In this document: positions 17,305 through 25,798 of the stretch, one piece after another
Numbering within the stretch: position 1 is the first letter of the stretch
Layout of the letters: every line of letters begins with the position of its first letter
Assembly (NCBI RefSeq): GCF_041397485.1
Contig: NZ_JAWKWO010000001.1
Location: 806,001-870,000, forward strand
Direction of reading: 5' to 3'
DNA length: 64,000 bases
Source of the DNA: Zhengella sp020637775
GTDB taxonomy: Bacteria; Pseudomonadota; Alphaproteobacteria; Rhizobiales; Rhizobiaceae
The notes under the pieces: model-generated
What the model was told of the DNA's origin: nothing
The model's input: the letters and a program-made list of their open reading frames with translations, nothing else
Database searches by the model: none
Position numbers and translations under genes: made by a program

Positions 17305-17330
17305 GGGGACCGCCCTGACGAGCGGTCCCC
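17305..17330. terminator. Bidirectional hairpin terminator
   Basis: Perfect 9-base inverted repeat GGGGACCGC / GCGGTCCCC with an 8-base loop, lying between the convergent ends of the lipoprotein gene (17255) and the DUF892 gene (17341). Only short pyrimidine-rich flanks follow, so efficiency is uncertain. Confidence 0.6.
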
Positions 17331-17340
17331 TCTTGCCTGT

Positions 17341-17838
17341 TCAGGCGGCCTTTGCCTTCCTGTTTGCTTCCGATTCGGCGAGCTTGGTCAGCGAATCGTC
17401 CGTCCTGGATTCCTCCTTCAACGTCTCTTCGAGCAGTTTGGCGGCGTCGTTGAGACCCAGTTCACTGGCCCAGCGCTTCAACGTGCCATAGCGGGCGATC
17501 TCGTAGTGCTCGACAGCCTGGGCAGCGGAAATCAGTCCGGCATCCAGGGCCGGCGACTTGCCGAAGGCATCCATGATTTCCTCGCCTTCACCGATAATGC
17601 CCTCGATCGCCTCGCAGGTCTTGCCCTGCGCGCGCCTGTCCAGGATCTCGAAGACTTTCTGGAGGCGTTCGATCTGGCCTTCGGTTTCGTCGCGATGATG
17701 CTCGAAGGCCTTGCGCAAATCGTCGGATTCGGCCGCGCGGGCCATTTTCGGCAGCGCCTTCAGGATTTTCCGTTCGGCGTAGTAGACGTCCTTGAGGGTG
17801 TCGTAGAACAGATCCGACAAGGTTTTCTCTTTGGCCAT
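17341..17838 (-). CDS. DUF892 (YciF-like) ferritin-fold stress protein
   Basis: 165-residue four-helix protein of the YciF/DUF892 family. It begins MAKEKTLSDLFYDTLKDVYYAERKI, has the conserved HHRDETEGQIERL helix and AVEHYEIARYGTL, the typical carboxylate/histidine pattern of ferritin-like di-iron folds. The family is induced by osmotic and general stress in many bacteria; its reaction is unknown. The ATG at 17838 has GGGAG 7 bases upstream. A GGAAC-N16-GGTT promoter lies about 120 bases upstream. Confidence 0.9.
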   Translation of the reverse strand: MAKEKTLSDLFYDTLKDVYYAERKILKALPKMARAAESDDLRKAFEHHRDETEGQIERLQKVFEILDRRAQGKTCEAIEGIIGEGEEIMDAFGKSPALDAGLISAAQAVEHYEIARYGTLKRWASELGLNDAAKLLEETLKEESRTDDSLTKLAESEANRKAKAA

Positions 17839-17959
17839 CATGCAGCTCCCTGTGATTGAATGAATTGAGGCAGACATTGCCGCGCAGCCGCTTGAAGGGC
17901 TGGCGCAGGTCCGGTTGACCGATACGCCTCCCTCCCGCCATGGCGGCAATGCCCGGCTC

Positions 17960-17984
17960 AACCCGCAATTTTGATGAATGTTCC
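17960..17984 (-). promoter_or_regulatory. EcfG-type promoter candidate for the DUF892 gene
   Basis: Minus-strand GGAAC (17984-17980), 16-base spacer, GGTT (17963-17960). It implies a 5' leader of roughly 110 bases before the DUF892 start at 17838. The rest of the 17839-18151 gap holds a run of eight T at about 18071 and a weak plus-strand element at 18090. Confidence 0.55.
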
Positions 17985-18089
17985 GCAGGCCGTTCCGACC
18001 ACCGGCATGGAGCCAAGCGGGTGGCGCTGCTGCACCTTGCGCCCGTCCGACGGATCATGCCGCCATTGGCTTTTTTTTGGCGCGGCAGG

Positions 18090-18114
18090 CGAACAAACAG
18101 CAGGGGTTTCCGTT
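18090..18114 (+). promoter_or_regulatory. Weak EcfG-type promoter candidate for the BON gene
   Basis: CGAAC at 18090-18094, 16-base spacer, CGTT at 18111-18114: one mismatch in the -35 element. It is 37 bases upstream of the BON-domain gene at 18152. Confidence 0.35.
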
Positions 18115-18151
18115 TGGAGGCGAGAGGTTCTGAAACGCTGAGGAGCAAGCA

Positions 18152-18772
18152 ATGGCCTATGATCGTCCGCGAGGACAGCGCCCCGGCTATGACCGCCCAT
18201 GGGATGACGTGCCGGAGCGCGATTATCCCGATCCGCAGTTCTGGGAAAACCGCCGGCAGGGCGAACCGCGATCCACTGCATGGTGGGGCGAGCATTACGC
18301 CGACCGGCCCATGCCCGGCTATGGCATTCCCTTCATCGGCGGCTGGTACGGGCAGCCGCGCCATGGCGGCTATCCGCGCGGCCACTGGGACCGCCAGGCA
18401 CCCCGGCATGGTGGCGAAGGACGCGACTTCTGGGACAGAGCGAGCGATGAAGTCAGTTCATGGTTCGGAGACGAAGACGCCGAACGGCGCCGGGAGCGCG
18501 ACAAGCACCGGGGCAAGGGGCCGAAGGGCTATCGCCGCTCCGACGAACGGATCCTCGACGATGTCAGCGACCGGATGATGGATGATGGCGCACTGGATGC
18601 CAGCGATATCGACGTAACGGTCAGTGATGGCGAGGTGACATTGACCGGCTTTGTCACCGACCGCTTCGAAAAGCGGCGCGCGGAAGACTGCGCCGATTCC
18701 GTCAGCGGTGTCCGGCATACGCAGAACAACCTGCGCATCCGCGAAGCGGCGAGCGAACCGGGAAATCCTTGA
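18152..18772 (+). CDS. BON-domain protein with Tyr/Trp/Gly-rich N-terminus
   Basis: 206 residues. The first 100 are low-complexity, rich in Arg, Pro, Gly, Trp and Tyr (MAYDRPRGQRPGYDRPWDD), and resemble the SWFGDEDAERRRERD type of rhizobial stress protein. A BON domain occupies about residues 128-200 (SDERILDDVSDRM, then DVTVSDGEVTLTGFV). BON domains bind phospholipids or mediate envelope contacts. No signal peptide is visible. AGGAG lies upstream of the ATG at 18152. It is co-directional with the DUF3008 gene 17 bases later. Confidence 0.85.
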   Translation: MAYDRPRGQRPGYDRPWDDVPERDYPDPQFWENRRQGEPRSTAWWGEHYADRPMPGYGIPFIGGWYGQPRHGGYPRGHWDRQAPRHGGEGRDFWDRASDEVSSWFGDEDAERRRERDKHRGKGPKGYRRSDERILDDVSDRMMDDGALDASDIDVTVSDGEVTLTGFVTDRFEKRRAEDCADSVSGVRHTQNNLRIREAASEPGNP

Positions 18773-18789
18773 AGACAAAGGAGGCAGCG

Positions 18790-18975
18790 ATGCCCGCGAA
18801 ATCGAAAGCCCAGCAGATGGCCGCCGGCGCCGCGCTCGCGGCCAAGCGCGGCGAGAAGGACAAAGGCGACCTGAAAGGTGCGTCGAAAGACATGGCGGAC
18901 TCCATGAGCGAGAAGGAACTTGAGGACATGGCTTCCACCAAGCGCAAGGGAAAACCGGGCCACGACAGCGATTAA
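18790..18975 (+). CDS. DUF3008 family small protein
   Basis: 61 residues starting MPAKSKAQQMAAGAALAAKR and containing the family motif KGASKDMADSMSEKELEDMA followed by a STKRKGKP end. DUF3008 proteins are short, very polar and common in alphaproteobacterial stress regulons; biochemical role unknown. AGGAGG lies 6 bases before the ATG at 18790. It follows the BON gene as a likely two-gene operon and is followed by a strong hairpin terminator at 19060. Confidence 0.87.
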   Translation: MPAKSKAQQMAAGAALAAKRGEKDKGDLKGASKDMADSMSEKELEDMASTKRKGKPGHDSD

Positions 18976-18992
18976 GCCCCCTTCCTTCAGGA

Positions 18993-19040
18993 ATCGCAGC
19001 GGATTTTCCTGCCCCCAATCCTCCGCTTGTCCGCTGCGAT
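18993..19040. repeat. Long inverted repeat between stress genes
   Basis: Arms ATCGCAGCGGA (18993-19003) and TCCGCTGCGAT (19030-19040), 11 bases, perfect, with a 26-base loop. It precedes the T-tailed terminator and may extend the 3' structure of the DUF3008 transcript. Confidence 0.5.
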
Positions 19041-19059
19041 CCGGCGGCGAAGGCCGCCT

Positions 19060-19093
19060 GGAACCGGCCCGCTCGCGCGGCCGGTTCCTTTTT
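19060..19093 (+). terminator. Rho-independent terminator after the DUF3008 gene
   Basis: Perfect 10-base stem GGAACCGGCC / GGCCGGTTCC, 9-base loop, followed by TTTTT at 19089-19093. Clear intrinsic terminator on the plus strand. It happens to contain GGAAC and GGTT, but as hairpin arms, not as a promoter. Confidence 0.85.
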
Positions 19094-19130
19094 CGCCCAG
19101 GCCGGCCGCATCCGGCGTACCCGACCCATC

Positions 19131-19155
19131 GGAACATCAGCATGTCTGCGGCGTT
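19131..19155 (+). promoter_or_regulatory. EcfG-type promoter, full consensus
   Basis: GGAAC at 19131-19135, 16-base spacer, CGTT at 19152-19155, 32 bases before the start at 19188. Complete match to GGAAC-N16/17-CGTT. Confidence 0.68.
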
Positions 19156-19187
19156 CGGTTCACGGCAACGACTTTCGGAAGAGAGCC

Positions 19188-19805
19188 ATGTGGATCTGGC
19201 TGCAAGACAATCACGGGGCCGTCAGCGCCATCGCGAACATGGCGACACTGGTGGTCTGGACCCTCTATTTCCAGCTTCTGCTCGGCAATTACCGAGACCG
19301 CATCAGACCGAAGATCCTGATCAACCAGGGCGCCGGACACAGTCTCCGGTCTCATTGCCTGATCGCCAACATGAGCGCCGAACCCATCTATGTGGAAGCG
19401 GTGATCACCGATGCCGGATACCGCTCTGGCAGCGACAAGGCGTTCCGCCGGTCGCGCTGTTCGCTCAGCGACCTTGACCTGGAGGTCAGCGATCAGGGCG
19501 ACCGCCGCCCGCAATGGCTCCAGGGGCCGCTCGACAGCAGCGAACTGATCGATATCGGCACTTACCAGCAATTGATCGACCGGACCATGACGCAGGGCGA
19601 GACGGCCGATACCATTGACGAACTGACCGTGACGATCGTTGCAACCTATACCGCGCGCGACAGACCCGTGGCGGCACGGCGCTCGTTCGATGTGCGGCGC
19701 AGCCGGCACGGCACGCGGCTTGAGCCGCGCACCTATACCGCCGAACAGATCCGCTCACGCGCGGCATTGCGGTCGATCCGCGCCTACATGCAGGAAACGC
19801 AATGA
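19188..19805 (+). CDS. Hypothetical membrane-anchored protein under stress promoter
   Basis: 205 residues beginning MWIWLQDNHGAVSAIANMATL. One hydrophobic helix near residues 14-32 (NMATLVVWTLYFQLLLG) anchors a beta-rich cytosolic domain (NQGAGHSLRSHCLIANMSAEPIYVE), followed by a basic tail. The SHCLIANMSAEPIYV stretch is typical of uncharacterised membrane-anchored proteins in rhizobia; no named family is recognised. A full-consensus EcfG-type promoter lies directly upstream. It precedes otsB, which has its own promoter. Confidence 0.65.
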   Translation: MWIWLQDNHGAVSAIANMATLVVWTLYFQLLLGNYRDRIRPKILINQGAGHSLRSHCLIANMSAEPIYVEAVITDAGYRSGSDKAFRRSRCSLSDLDLEVSDQGDRRPQWLQGPLDSSELIDIGTYQQLIDRTMTQGETADTIDELTVTIVATYTARDRPVAARRSFDVRRSRHGTRLEPRTYTAEQIRSRAALRSIRAYMQETQ

Positions 19806-19826
19806 TGTTTGAGCCGCTTGCAAGAG

Positions 19827-19852
19827 GGAACTTCCGGATGCGGATGACCGTT
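19827..19852 (+). promoter_or_regulatory. EcfG-type promoter for otsB, full consensus
   Basis: GGAAC at 19827-19831, 17-base spacer, CGTT at 19849-19852, 41 bases before the otsB start at 19893. Confidence 0.68.
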
Positions 19853-19892
19853 CATCCGGCGCAACCACGGCAAAGGCGAAGGCAAGCCAGCC

Positions 19893-20666
19893 ATGGATAG
19901 CGAAAGCCTGCCGGCACCGCCGGACGATCTGGCGGCCCGGCAGGCCGCCTTCTTTCTCGATTTCGACGGCACGCTTGCCAGGATCGTGGAGAACCCGGCG
20001 GACGCGCGGATCGACGCCGGTGTGCTTGCCGACCTGCGCATTCTGCATGGCTGTGCAAACGGTGCGCTTGCCATCATCTCGGGACGGGAAATTCGCGACA
20101 TAGACCGCCGGCTGGGATCGTTCCGGCCGCCCGTGGCCGGGGTCCACGGGCTGGAATGGCGGCTTGGCGACGGCGTGCTGCGCCGGGCCGAAACACAGGC
20201 CCTGGCGCTGGAGGCTGTTCGCGGCGCGGCCGATGCCTTGTCGGCACGCCATGACGGGCTGGTAATCGAAACCAAGCAGGGCTCGCTCTCGCTGCATTAC
20301 CGCAAGCGGCCGGACCTTGCCGCCGCTTGTCTGGCACTGGCACGGGAGGTGCGCGCAACCTCTGCGGCCATTCACGTGATCGAAGGCAAGATGGTCGTGG
20401 AGTTCAAGGCGAGCGCCCGAACGAAAGGGGACGCGCTGGCCGATTTCATGGCAAAACCGCCTTTCGCCGGGCGCCTGCCCGTCTTCGCGGGCGACGATAC
20501 CACCGACGAGGCCGCTTTCGAGCGGATTGAAGACTGGAATGGCATTGCCATCAAGGTCGGCGCCGGCGTGACGCGCGCACGCTATCGCCTGGCGGATCCC
20601 GACGCGCTTCACCGCTGGCTTGCCCGCATCGCCGCGCGCGCTTCGGACATGGCCAATCCCTCGTGA
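19893..20666 (+). CDS. otsB: Trehalose-6-phosphate phosphatase
   Basis: 257-residue HAD-superfamily phosphatase that dephosphorylates trehalose-6-phosphate to trehalose. Catalytic motif I FFLDFDGTLA is near residue 20, motif II region IISGRE follows, and motif IV is visible as FAGDDTTDEAAFE. The KQGSLSLHYRKRP and KGDALADFM stretches match OtsB cap and core. It completes the pathway started by otsA at 14515. Start at 19893 is supported by the fit to the family N-terminus. Own stress promoter upstream. Confidence 0.94.
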   Translation: MDSESLPAPPDDLAARQAAFFLDFDGTLARIVENPADARIDAGVLADLRILHGCANGALAIISGREIRDIDRRLGSFRPPVAGVHGLEWRLGDGVLRRAETQALALEAVRGAADALSARHDGLVIETKQGSLSLHYRKRPDLAAACLALAREVRATSAAIHVIEGKMVVEFKASARTKGDALADFMAKPPFAGRLPVFAGDDTTDEAAFERIEDWNGIAIKVGAGVTRARYRLADPDALHRWLARIAARASDMANPS

Positions 20667-20705
20667 CCATGCCCGCCTCAAGGCCTGGTCCGGTGACGGT
20701 TTCGG

Positions 20706-21020
20706 CTATCCGCGAACCACGAGTTCGTGAAAACTGTCGATCTGTCCCGGTTGGTCCTCAGCGACAACAAGGCCGAGATTCTGGCGATCGAATTCGTCGA
20801 ACCATTCACTCCATTCCACGATCTCGACGTCACCGACAGCCTGTGGCCGGTCGTGCGCCTCGTCCACCTCGGTATAGGCCTGCTGGTCGAACATGATGCG
20901 CAGCACCGGGCTCATCTGCCCGGCCGATGGCACCGCCGGTACCATGGCCGGCATTCCGGCCCTGGCCGCAGCCCAGTCCCTGATCTCGCCGTGCCGGGTC
21001 AGCATTCGTGTCTCGGCCAT
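20706..21020 (-). CDS. Conserved hypothetical protein, paralogue of 22124-22393
   Basis: 104 residues beginning MAETRMLTRHGEIRDWAAAR. It shares with the protein at 22124 the pattern T-x2-H-x-E-I-R-x-W-A-x(4)-G-x-P-A-M-V, an LRI(D/M)F strand and a W-x2-(F)F-x2-F-D motif, so the two are paralogues. GGAGAGGAGG lies 6 bases upstream. A TGAAC-N16-GGTT sequence (21056-21080, minus) may be its stress promoter. Function unknown; length and composition suggest a small globular cytosolic protein. Confidence 0.7.
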   Translation of the reverse strand: MAETRMLTRHGEIRDWAAARAGMPAMVPAVPSAGQMSPVLRIMFDQQAYTEVDEAHDRPQAVGDVEIVEWSEWFDEFDRQNLGLVVAEDQPGQIDSFHELVVRG

Positions 21021-21117
21021 GACCGGCCTCCTCTCCTTGTCATTCGACAGAGGCCAACCCGCGAGAACAACAATTGTTCACCTGGCGTCCGTTCATTGTG
21101 CGGGAGCGGCCGATCAT

Positions 21118-21142
21118 GGAACATCGAGAGCGCCGGCCTGTT
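21118..21142 (+). promoter_or_regulatory. EcfG-type promoter candidate for a small membrane protein
   Basis: GGAAC at 21118-21122, 16-base spacer, TGTT at 21139-21142, 27 bases before the start at 21170. The GTT core is kept, the first -10 base is T. Confidence 0.45.
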
Positions 21143-21169
21143 TTTCCTTGCAAGGAAGCGAGGCGCACA

Positions 21170-21331
21170 ATGGTTCTTTCAAATTATCTCTGGTTCGTGG
21201 CCGTGGCGCTTGGTCCGGTCCTGCTGGGTGCGGTGTTCATCTTCGTGATGATGAAACGGCGCCGGCTTTCGCGCAACGAACGCGCGAAGCAGGAACGCAA
21301 GGTCCACGACCTTTACGACGGCCCATCCTGA
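21170..21331 (+). CDS. Small single-pass membrane protein
   Basis: 53 residues. Residues 3-27 form one hydrophobic helix (NYLWFVAVALGPVLLGAVFI), followed by a very basic cytosolic tail (MMKRRRLSRNERAKQERK) and an acidic end. GAGG lies 6 bases upstream of the ATG at 21170. A stress-type promoter element is close upstream. Small membrane proteins of this design are frequent in stress regulons; role unknown. Confidence 0.6.
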   Translation: MVLSNYLWFVAVALGPVLLGAVFIFVMMKRRRLSRNERAKQERKVHDLYDGPS

Positions 21332-21496
21332 TAGGCCGCGAAACAGGGCCGGCCGGCCGCTACCGGCCTGTTATCAAGATCGGGGCAGGAATTGACGATG
21401 ATCTTTTGCAGCCCTTTCCACCGGTTTTCCCTTGAATATAAGCGCAAGCTCTTGGAAGCTTGACGGCAGGGACATGCTGGATGGCAAGGGGTTTTC

Positions 21497-21691
21497 ATGA
21501 CGAGCAATGACAATGAAGGCCGCCTGACCAGCCTGCCCGGCGAATTGCGGCTCCTGCTGCGTGAAATCGAGAGCGAGAAGGTTCCGGAGCGGTTGCTCGA
21601 ACTGGCGACCGAACTTCAGCGCGCGCTTGCGCGGCAACGCCGGAGCAACCCCGGCCCCGCCGACGACACGTCCAGCAACATGCCCCGGTAA
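21497..21691 (+). CDS. NepR-like small protein (possible anti-sigma factor)
   Basis: 64 residues with a central amphipathic stretch LRLLLREIESEKVPERLLEL. NepR anti-sigma factors of the alphaproteobacterial general stress response are about 60 residues long with a core of the form L(R/K)-x(8)-E-P-(V/I)-P-(D/E)-R-(F/L)-L-x-L; this protein fits with E-K-V-P-E-R-L-L-E-L. NepR binds EcfG until PhyR-P titrates it. Unlike classical loci, no phyR or ecfG is adjacent; the EcfG-like gene is 7 kb upstream. AAGGGG precedes the ATG. The similarity is by eye and could be superficial. Confidence 0.6.
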   Translation: MTSNDNEGRLTSLPGELRLLLREIESEKVPERLLELATELQRALARQRRSNPGPADDTSSNMPR

Positions 21692-21783
21692 GAAAGGCGG
21701 CGGACCGCTCCTCCGCCCTGCCCTGTCCATCATGGCGGTGTCCGTGGCCAGAACAAAACCCTGCCCGCGCCTGTTTTGCGGAC

Positions 21784-22131
21784 ATGAAAACCTTCATTTA
21801 CAAACTCCGCCCGGCGGCAGCAGATTACGATCCCAACTGGGACCGGGCAACCAGCCATGGCGAAGTGATTGTCAGGGCCCTGTCGCCGGCCGACGCGCGC
21901 ATCGTCGCCAGCGAGGCGGAAGACGATTTCCTGGAAAGCGATGCCAAGCCCGGAGACGGTGTCTCGACCCGGTTCGCCAGCGCGTTCCGGGACGAAAAGC
22001 TCTACGAGGTGCTGGAAATGAATGACGCTCCCTTCCCGCCGGAAGGGCCGCGCGAAGTCCTCCAGGGCAAAATCGGCAATCCGCTGAAGACGCAAACCGG
22101 CAGAACCGGCGAGGGAGAGACCCATGAGTGA
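21784..22131 (+). CDS. Conserved hypothetical protein
   Basis: 115 residues beginning MKTFIYKLRPAAADYDPNWD. The sequence alternates strands and helices (GEVIVRALSPADARIVASEAE), suggesting a small alpha/beta fold. Its end overlaps the next gene by 8 bases, so the two are co-translated. No recognised domain. Upstream sequence AGAAC-N17-TGTT is too weak to call a promoter. Confidence 0.62.
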   Translation: MKTFIYKLRPAAADYDPNWDRATSHGEVIVRALSPADARIVASEAEDDFLESDAKPGDGVSTRFASAFRDEKLYEVLEMNDAPFPPEGPREVLQGKIGNPLKTQTGRTGEGETHE

Positions 22132-22393
22132 GGCCATGACGACGACCGATCACGCCGAAATCAGGACATGGGCGGAGAAGCGGGATGGCCATCCGGCGAT
22201 GGTGAAAACCGGGGAAACCGGCGGCATCCTGCGCATCGACTTCGGTGAGCCGGAACCGCGCCTGGTTCCGGTATCGTGGGAAGAGTTTTTCCGTGTGTTC
22301 GACGAGAGCGGCCTGGCGTTCCTTTACCAGGAGACAACCGAGGATGGCGCAACGAGCCGTTTCAACACGTTCGTCGAGCGGGATTCAAGCTGA
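22124..22393 (+). CDS. Conserved hypothetical protein, paralogue of 20706-21020
   Basis: 89 residues. It carries TDHAEIRTWAEKRDGHPAMV, then GGILRIDFGEP and SWEEFFRVFDESGLAFLYQ and a SRFNTFVERD end. The same pattern is present in the minus-strand gene at 20706, so the window holds two copies 1.1 kb apart. GGGAG precedes the start. It forms an operon with the 115-residue protein before it. Function unknown. Confidence 0.7.
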   Translation: MSEAMTTTDHAEIRTWAEKRDGHPAMVKTGETGGILRIDFGEPEPRLVPVSWEEFFRVFDESGLAFLYQETTEDGATSRFNTFVERDSS

Positions 22394-22416
22394 CACCAGA
22401 AACATGAGGTATTGCC

Positions 22417-22662
22417 ATGGCCGGGAAACCGGACACGCCGCCTGAAGGCCAGGGGCCGCAAAAGGACCACGCCAGGGCGCAAGCGACATCCAGAACGCAA
22501 GGCGACAACCGGCGCAGCGCCGCCGATGCCATTACGGACAAGGGAGACGGACGCGGCACGTCGGCCTCGCCCTATGACAACGAGGTGCAGGCCGACGCCG
22601 TGGCCAAGCAGACCCGCCGCAAGGATGCACCCCACGGCATCGAAAAGCCGCGCAGACAATGA
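22417..22662 (+). CDS. Small polar, disordered protein
   Basis: 81 residues rich in Gly, Asp, Ala, Lys and Gln (MAGKPDTPPEGQGPQKDHAR), with no hydrophobic segment and no recognisable fold. GAGG lies 8 bases upstream of the ATG. It follows the previous gene by 23 bases and is the last gene of the stress region before the convergent catabolic operon. Function unknown. Confidence 0.55.
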   Translation: MAGKPDTPPEGQGPQKDHARAQATSRTQGDNRRSAADAITDKGDGRGTSASPYDNEVQADAVAKQTRRKDAPHGIEKPRRQ

Positions 22663-22705
22663 CGGCAGGCCTGCCCGCAAGGGCATCGCGCAAGGCCGGT
22701 GCGGC

Positions 22706-23413
22706 CTACGGGCGTGAACGCGCTGCCCAAAGGGCGCCGCGGCGGATGATCTCGGTCACCTGCGGCACTTTCAGATCGTCGAGTTCGTGGCCGATGGAGC
22801 AGTAGAAGACCCGCCCCTTGTCCCAGCGGCGTTTCCAGACAACCGGGATCACCGTGCCCTCGATCCACCACAGGTGATCACCGGAAAACGTGGTCGTCGC
22901 CAAGACCTCGTTCGACGGATCGACGAGCATGTAATATTGCTCGGAGCGGATGCGGAAGCTGCGAATGCCCTGGACGACGGGATCGTCCGGTTTGCAGATG
23001 GTGACGTCGTAATCGATGTAATCCTCCGCCGGCTGGAGATTGTCCGGCCAGCCGGGCGGATGGGCGACGAATTGCCCGCCGATCAGGAAATGGTAGGTCG
23101 GGCGGTCGCGAAAGGCATCGCCCATGTGGCCATGCCAGCCGGCAATGCCGCATCCCTCGCCAATCAGCTTCAGCAGGCCGTCTTCCTGCGGCTTCGTCAT
23201 GTTGCCGAATTCCTCGCGGTGGCCGGATCGCGCCGACGACCAGATCGGCGTGATGAGATCCACATCGGCCAGGCGTTCGGGATGTTCGAGCGGCTCCAGC
23301 GTGTCATGGATATCGACGGTGAAGCCGTTGGCCGTCAGCAGGGCGGCGTACCAGTCGGAAAACCGGGTCGGTGCATGACCTTCCCAGCCACCGACGAAAA
23401 GGGCTGCCTTCAT
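22706..23413 (-). CDS. ThuA-like domain protein
   Basis: 235-residue class I glutamine-amidotransferase-like fold of the ThuA family. Start MKAALFVGGWEGHAPTRF, the GIAGWHGHMGDAFRD stretch and a late FYCSIGHELDDLKVP are family features. ThuA proteins of Sinorhizobium help use trehalose and related disaccharides, probably by acting on keto-sugars. It is the last gene of the minus-strand importer operon; its start overlaps the stop of the upstream dehydrogenase by ATGA. Confidence 0.88.
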   Translation of the reverse strand: MKAALFVGGWEGHAPTRFSDWYAALLTANGFTVDIHDTLEPLEHPERLADVDLITPIWSSARSGHREEFGNMTKPQEDGLLKLIGEGCGIAGWHGHMGDAFRDRPTYHFLIGGQFVAHPPGWPDNLQPAEDYIDYDVTICKPDDPVVQGIRSFRIRSEQYYMLVDPSNEVLATTTFSGDHLWWIEGTVIPVVWKRRWDKGRVFYCSIGHELDDLKVPQVTEIIRRGALWAARSRP

Positions 23414-24279
23414 TGGTTTTCCTCGCGCATGAATTGAAGGATGGAGGCCATGTCCCGGTGGGCGTATCCGCGCGCCTCGGCCTCGCGCAATCTGGCCAGC
23501 GTCACCGCGCCCTGCGGCATGGCCACGCCAAGGGTTGCGGCAAGCGCCGCCGCCACCGCCATGTCCTTGCGGGCCAGCGCGACGGTGAAGGTCACGGCAT
23601 GCGCGTCCTCGTCGAGATAGAGTGGCCGTCGGTATTTCAGCATGGGCGCACAGGCCGCGCTTGCCTCGATGACGTCAAAGGCCGTCGCCGTTTCGATGCC
23701 GGCGGCCTCGGCCAGCGTCATGGCCTCGGCCAGGGTCTGGTTGATGCCGTGGATCAGGGAATTGACGGCCAGTTTCATCACGGCCCCTGCCCCGGCCCTG
23801 CCCAGGCAGATGGTCTGCCGGCCGACAGCGTCGAAGAGCGGCATGAACGGCGCGGCCTGCGCCTGCGAACATCCAGCCATGATCAGCAGGCTGGCTTCGC
23901 GTGCCGCCTGTGTGGCACCCGAGACCGGGGCATCGATGACGAGCGAACCCTTCGGCGCCGCCTTGCCGAGTGCCGCGACATGGTCCGGACTCATCGTGCC
24001 CATTTCGAGGAAGGTCTTCGCCCGCGTCCCGGCGAACAGTCCGTCGGTGCCTTCATGGACCGTCTGCGAGGCCGCGTCATCGGCAAGCATGGTGATGACG
24101 ATGTCGCAGGTGTCGGCCAGCGCGCGCGGTGTGGCGGCCGTCCGGCAATCCAGTTCGCCTGCCAGGTCCACGGCCTTGGCCGCAGACCTGTTCCACAGGA
24201 CGGGATCGTGGCCGGCGCGCGCCAGATTGCGTGCCATCTCCGTTCCCATCCGCCCGAGACCGGCAAAGCCGACAATCAT
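23410..24279 (-). CDS. NAD(P)-dependent beta-hydroxyacid dehydrogenase family protein
   Basis: 289 residues of the 3-hydroxyisobutyrate dehydrogenase / 6-phosphogluconate dehydrogenase-like family. The N-terminal nucleotide-binding motif is VGFAGLGRMGTEMARNL; the substrate motif VIDAPVSGATQAA and the catalytic-Lys motif GAGAVMKLAVNSL follow. Members oxidise beta-hydroxy acids such as tartronate semialdehyde reductase substrates. Start at 24279, one base after the ABC ATPase stop. It suggests that the imported compound is turned into a hydroxy acid; substrate unknown. Confidence 0.9.
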   Translation of the reverse strand: MIVGFAGLGRMGTEMARNLARAGHDPVLWNRSAAKAVDLAGELDCRTAATPRALADTCDIVITMLADDAASQTVHEGTDGLFAGTRAKTFLEMGTMSPDHVAALGKAAPKGSLVIDAPVSGATQAAREASLLIMAGCSQAQAAPFMPLFDAVGRQTICLGRAGAGAVMKLAVNSLIHGINQTLAEAMTLAEAAGIETATAFDVIEASAACAPMLKYRRPLYLDEDAHAVTFTVALARKDMAVAAALAATLGVAMPQGAVTLARLREAEARGYAHRDMASILQFMREENQ

Positions 24280-24280
24280 G

Positions 24281-25794
<1,514 letters not shown>

Positions 25795-25798
<4 letters not shown>

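Noticed and set aside
19060..19088. GGAAC and GGTT 18 bases apart, looking like another stress promoter
   Set aside because: They are the two arms of a perfect hairpin followed by TTTTT, so the structure is a terminator and the spacing is one base too long.
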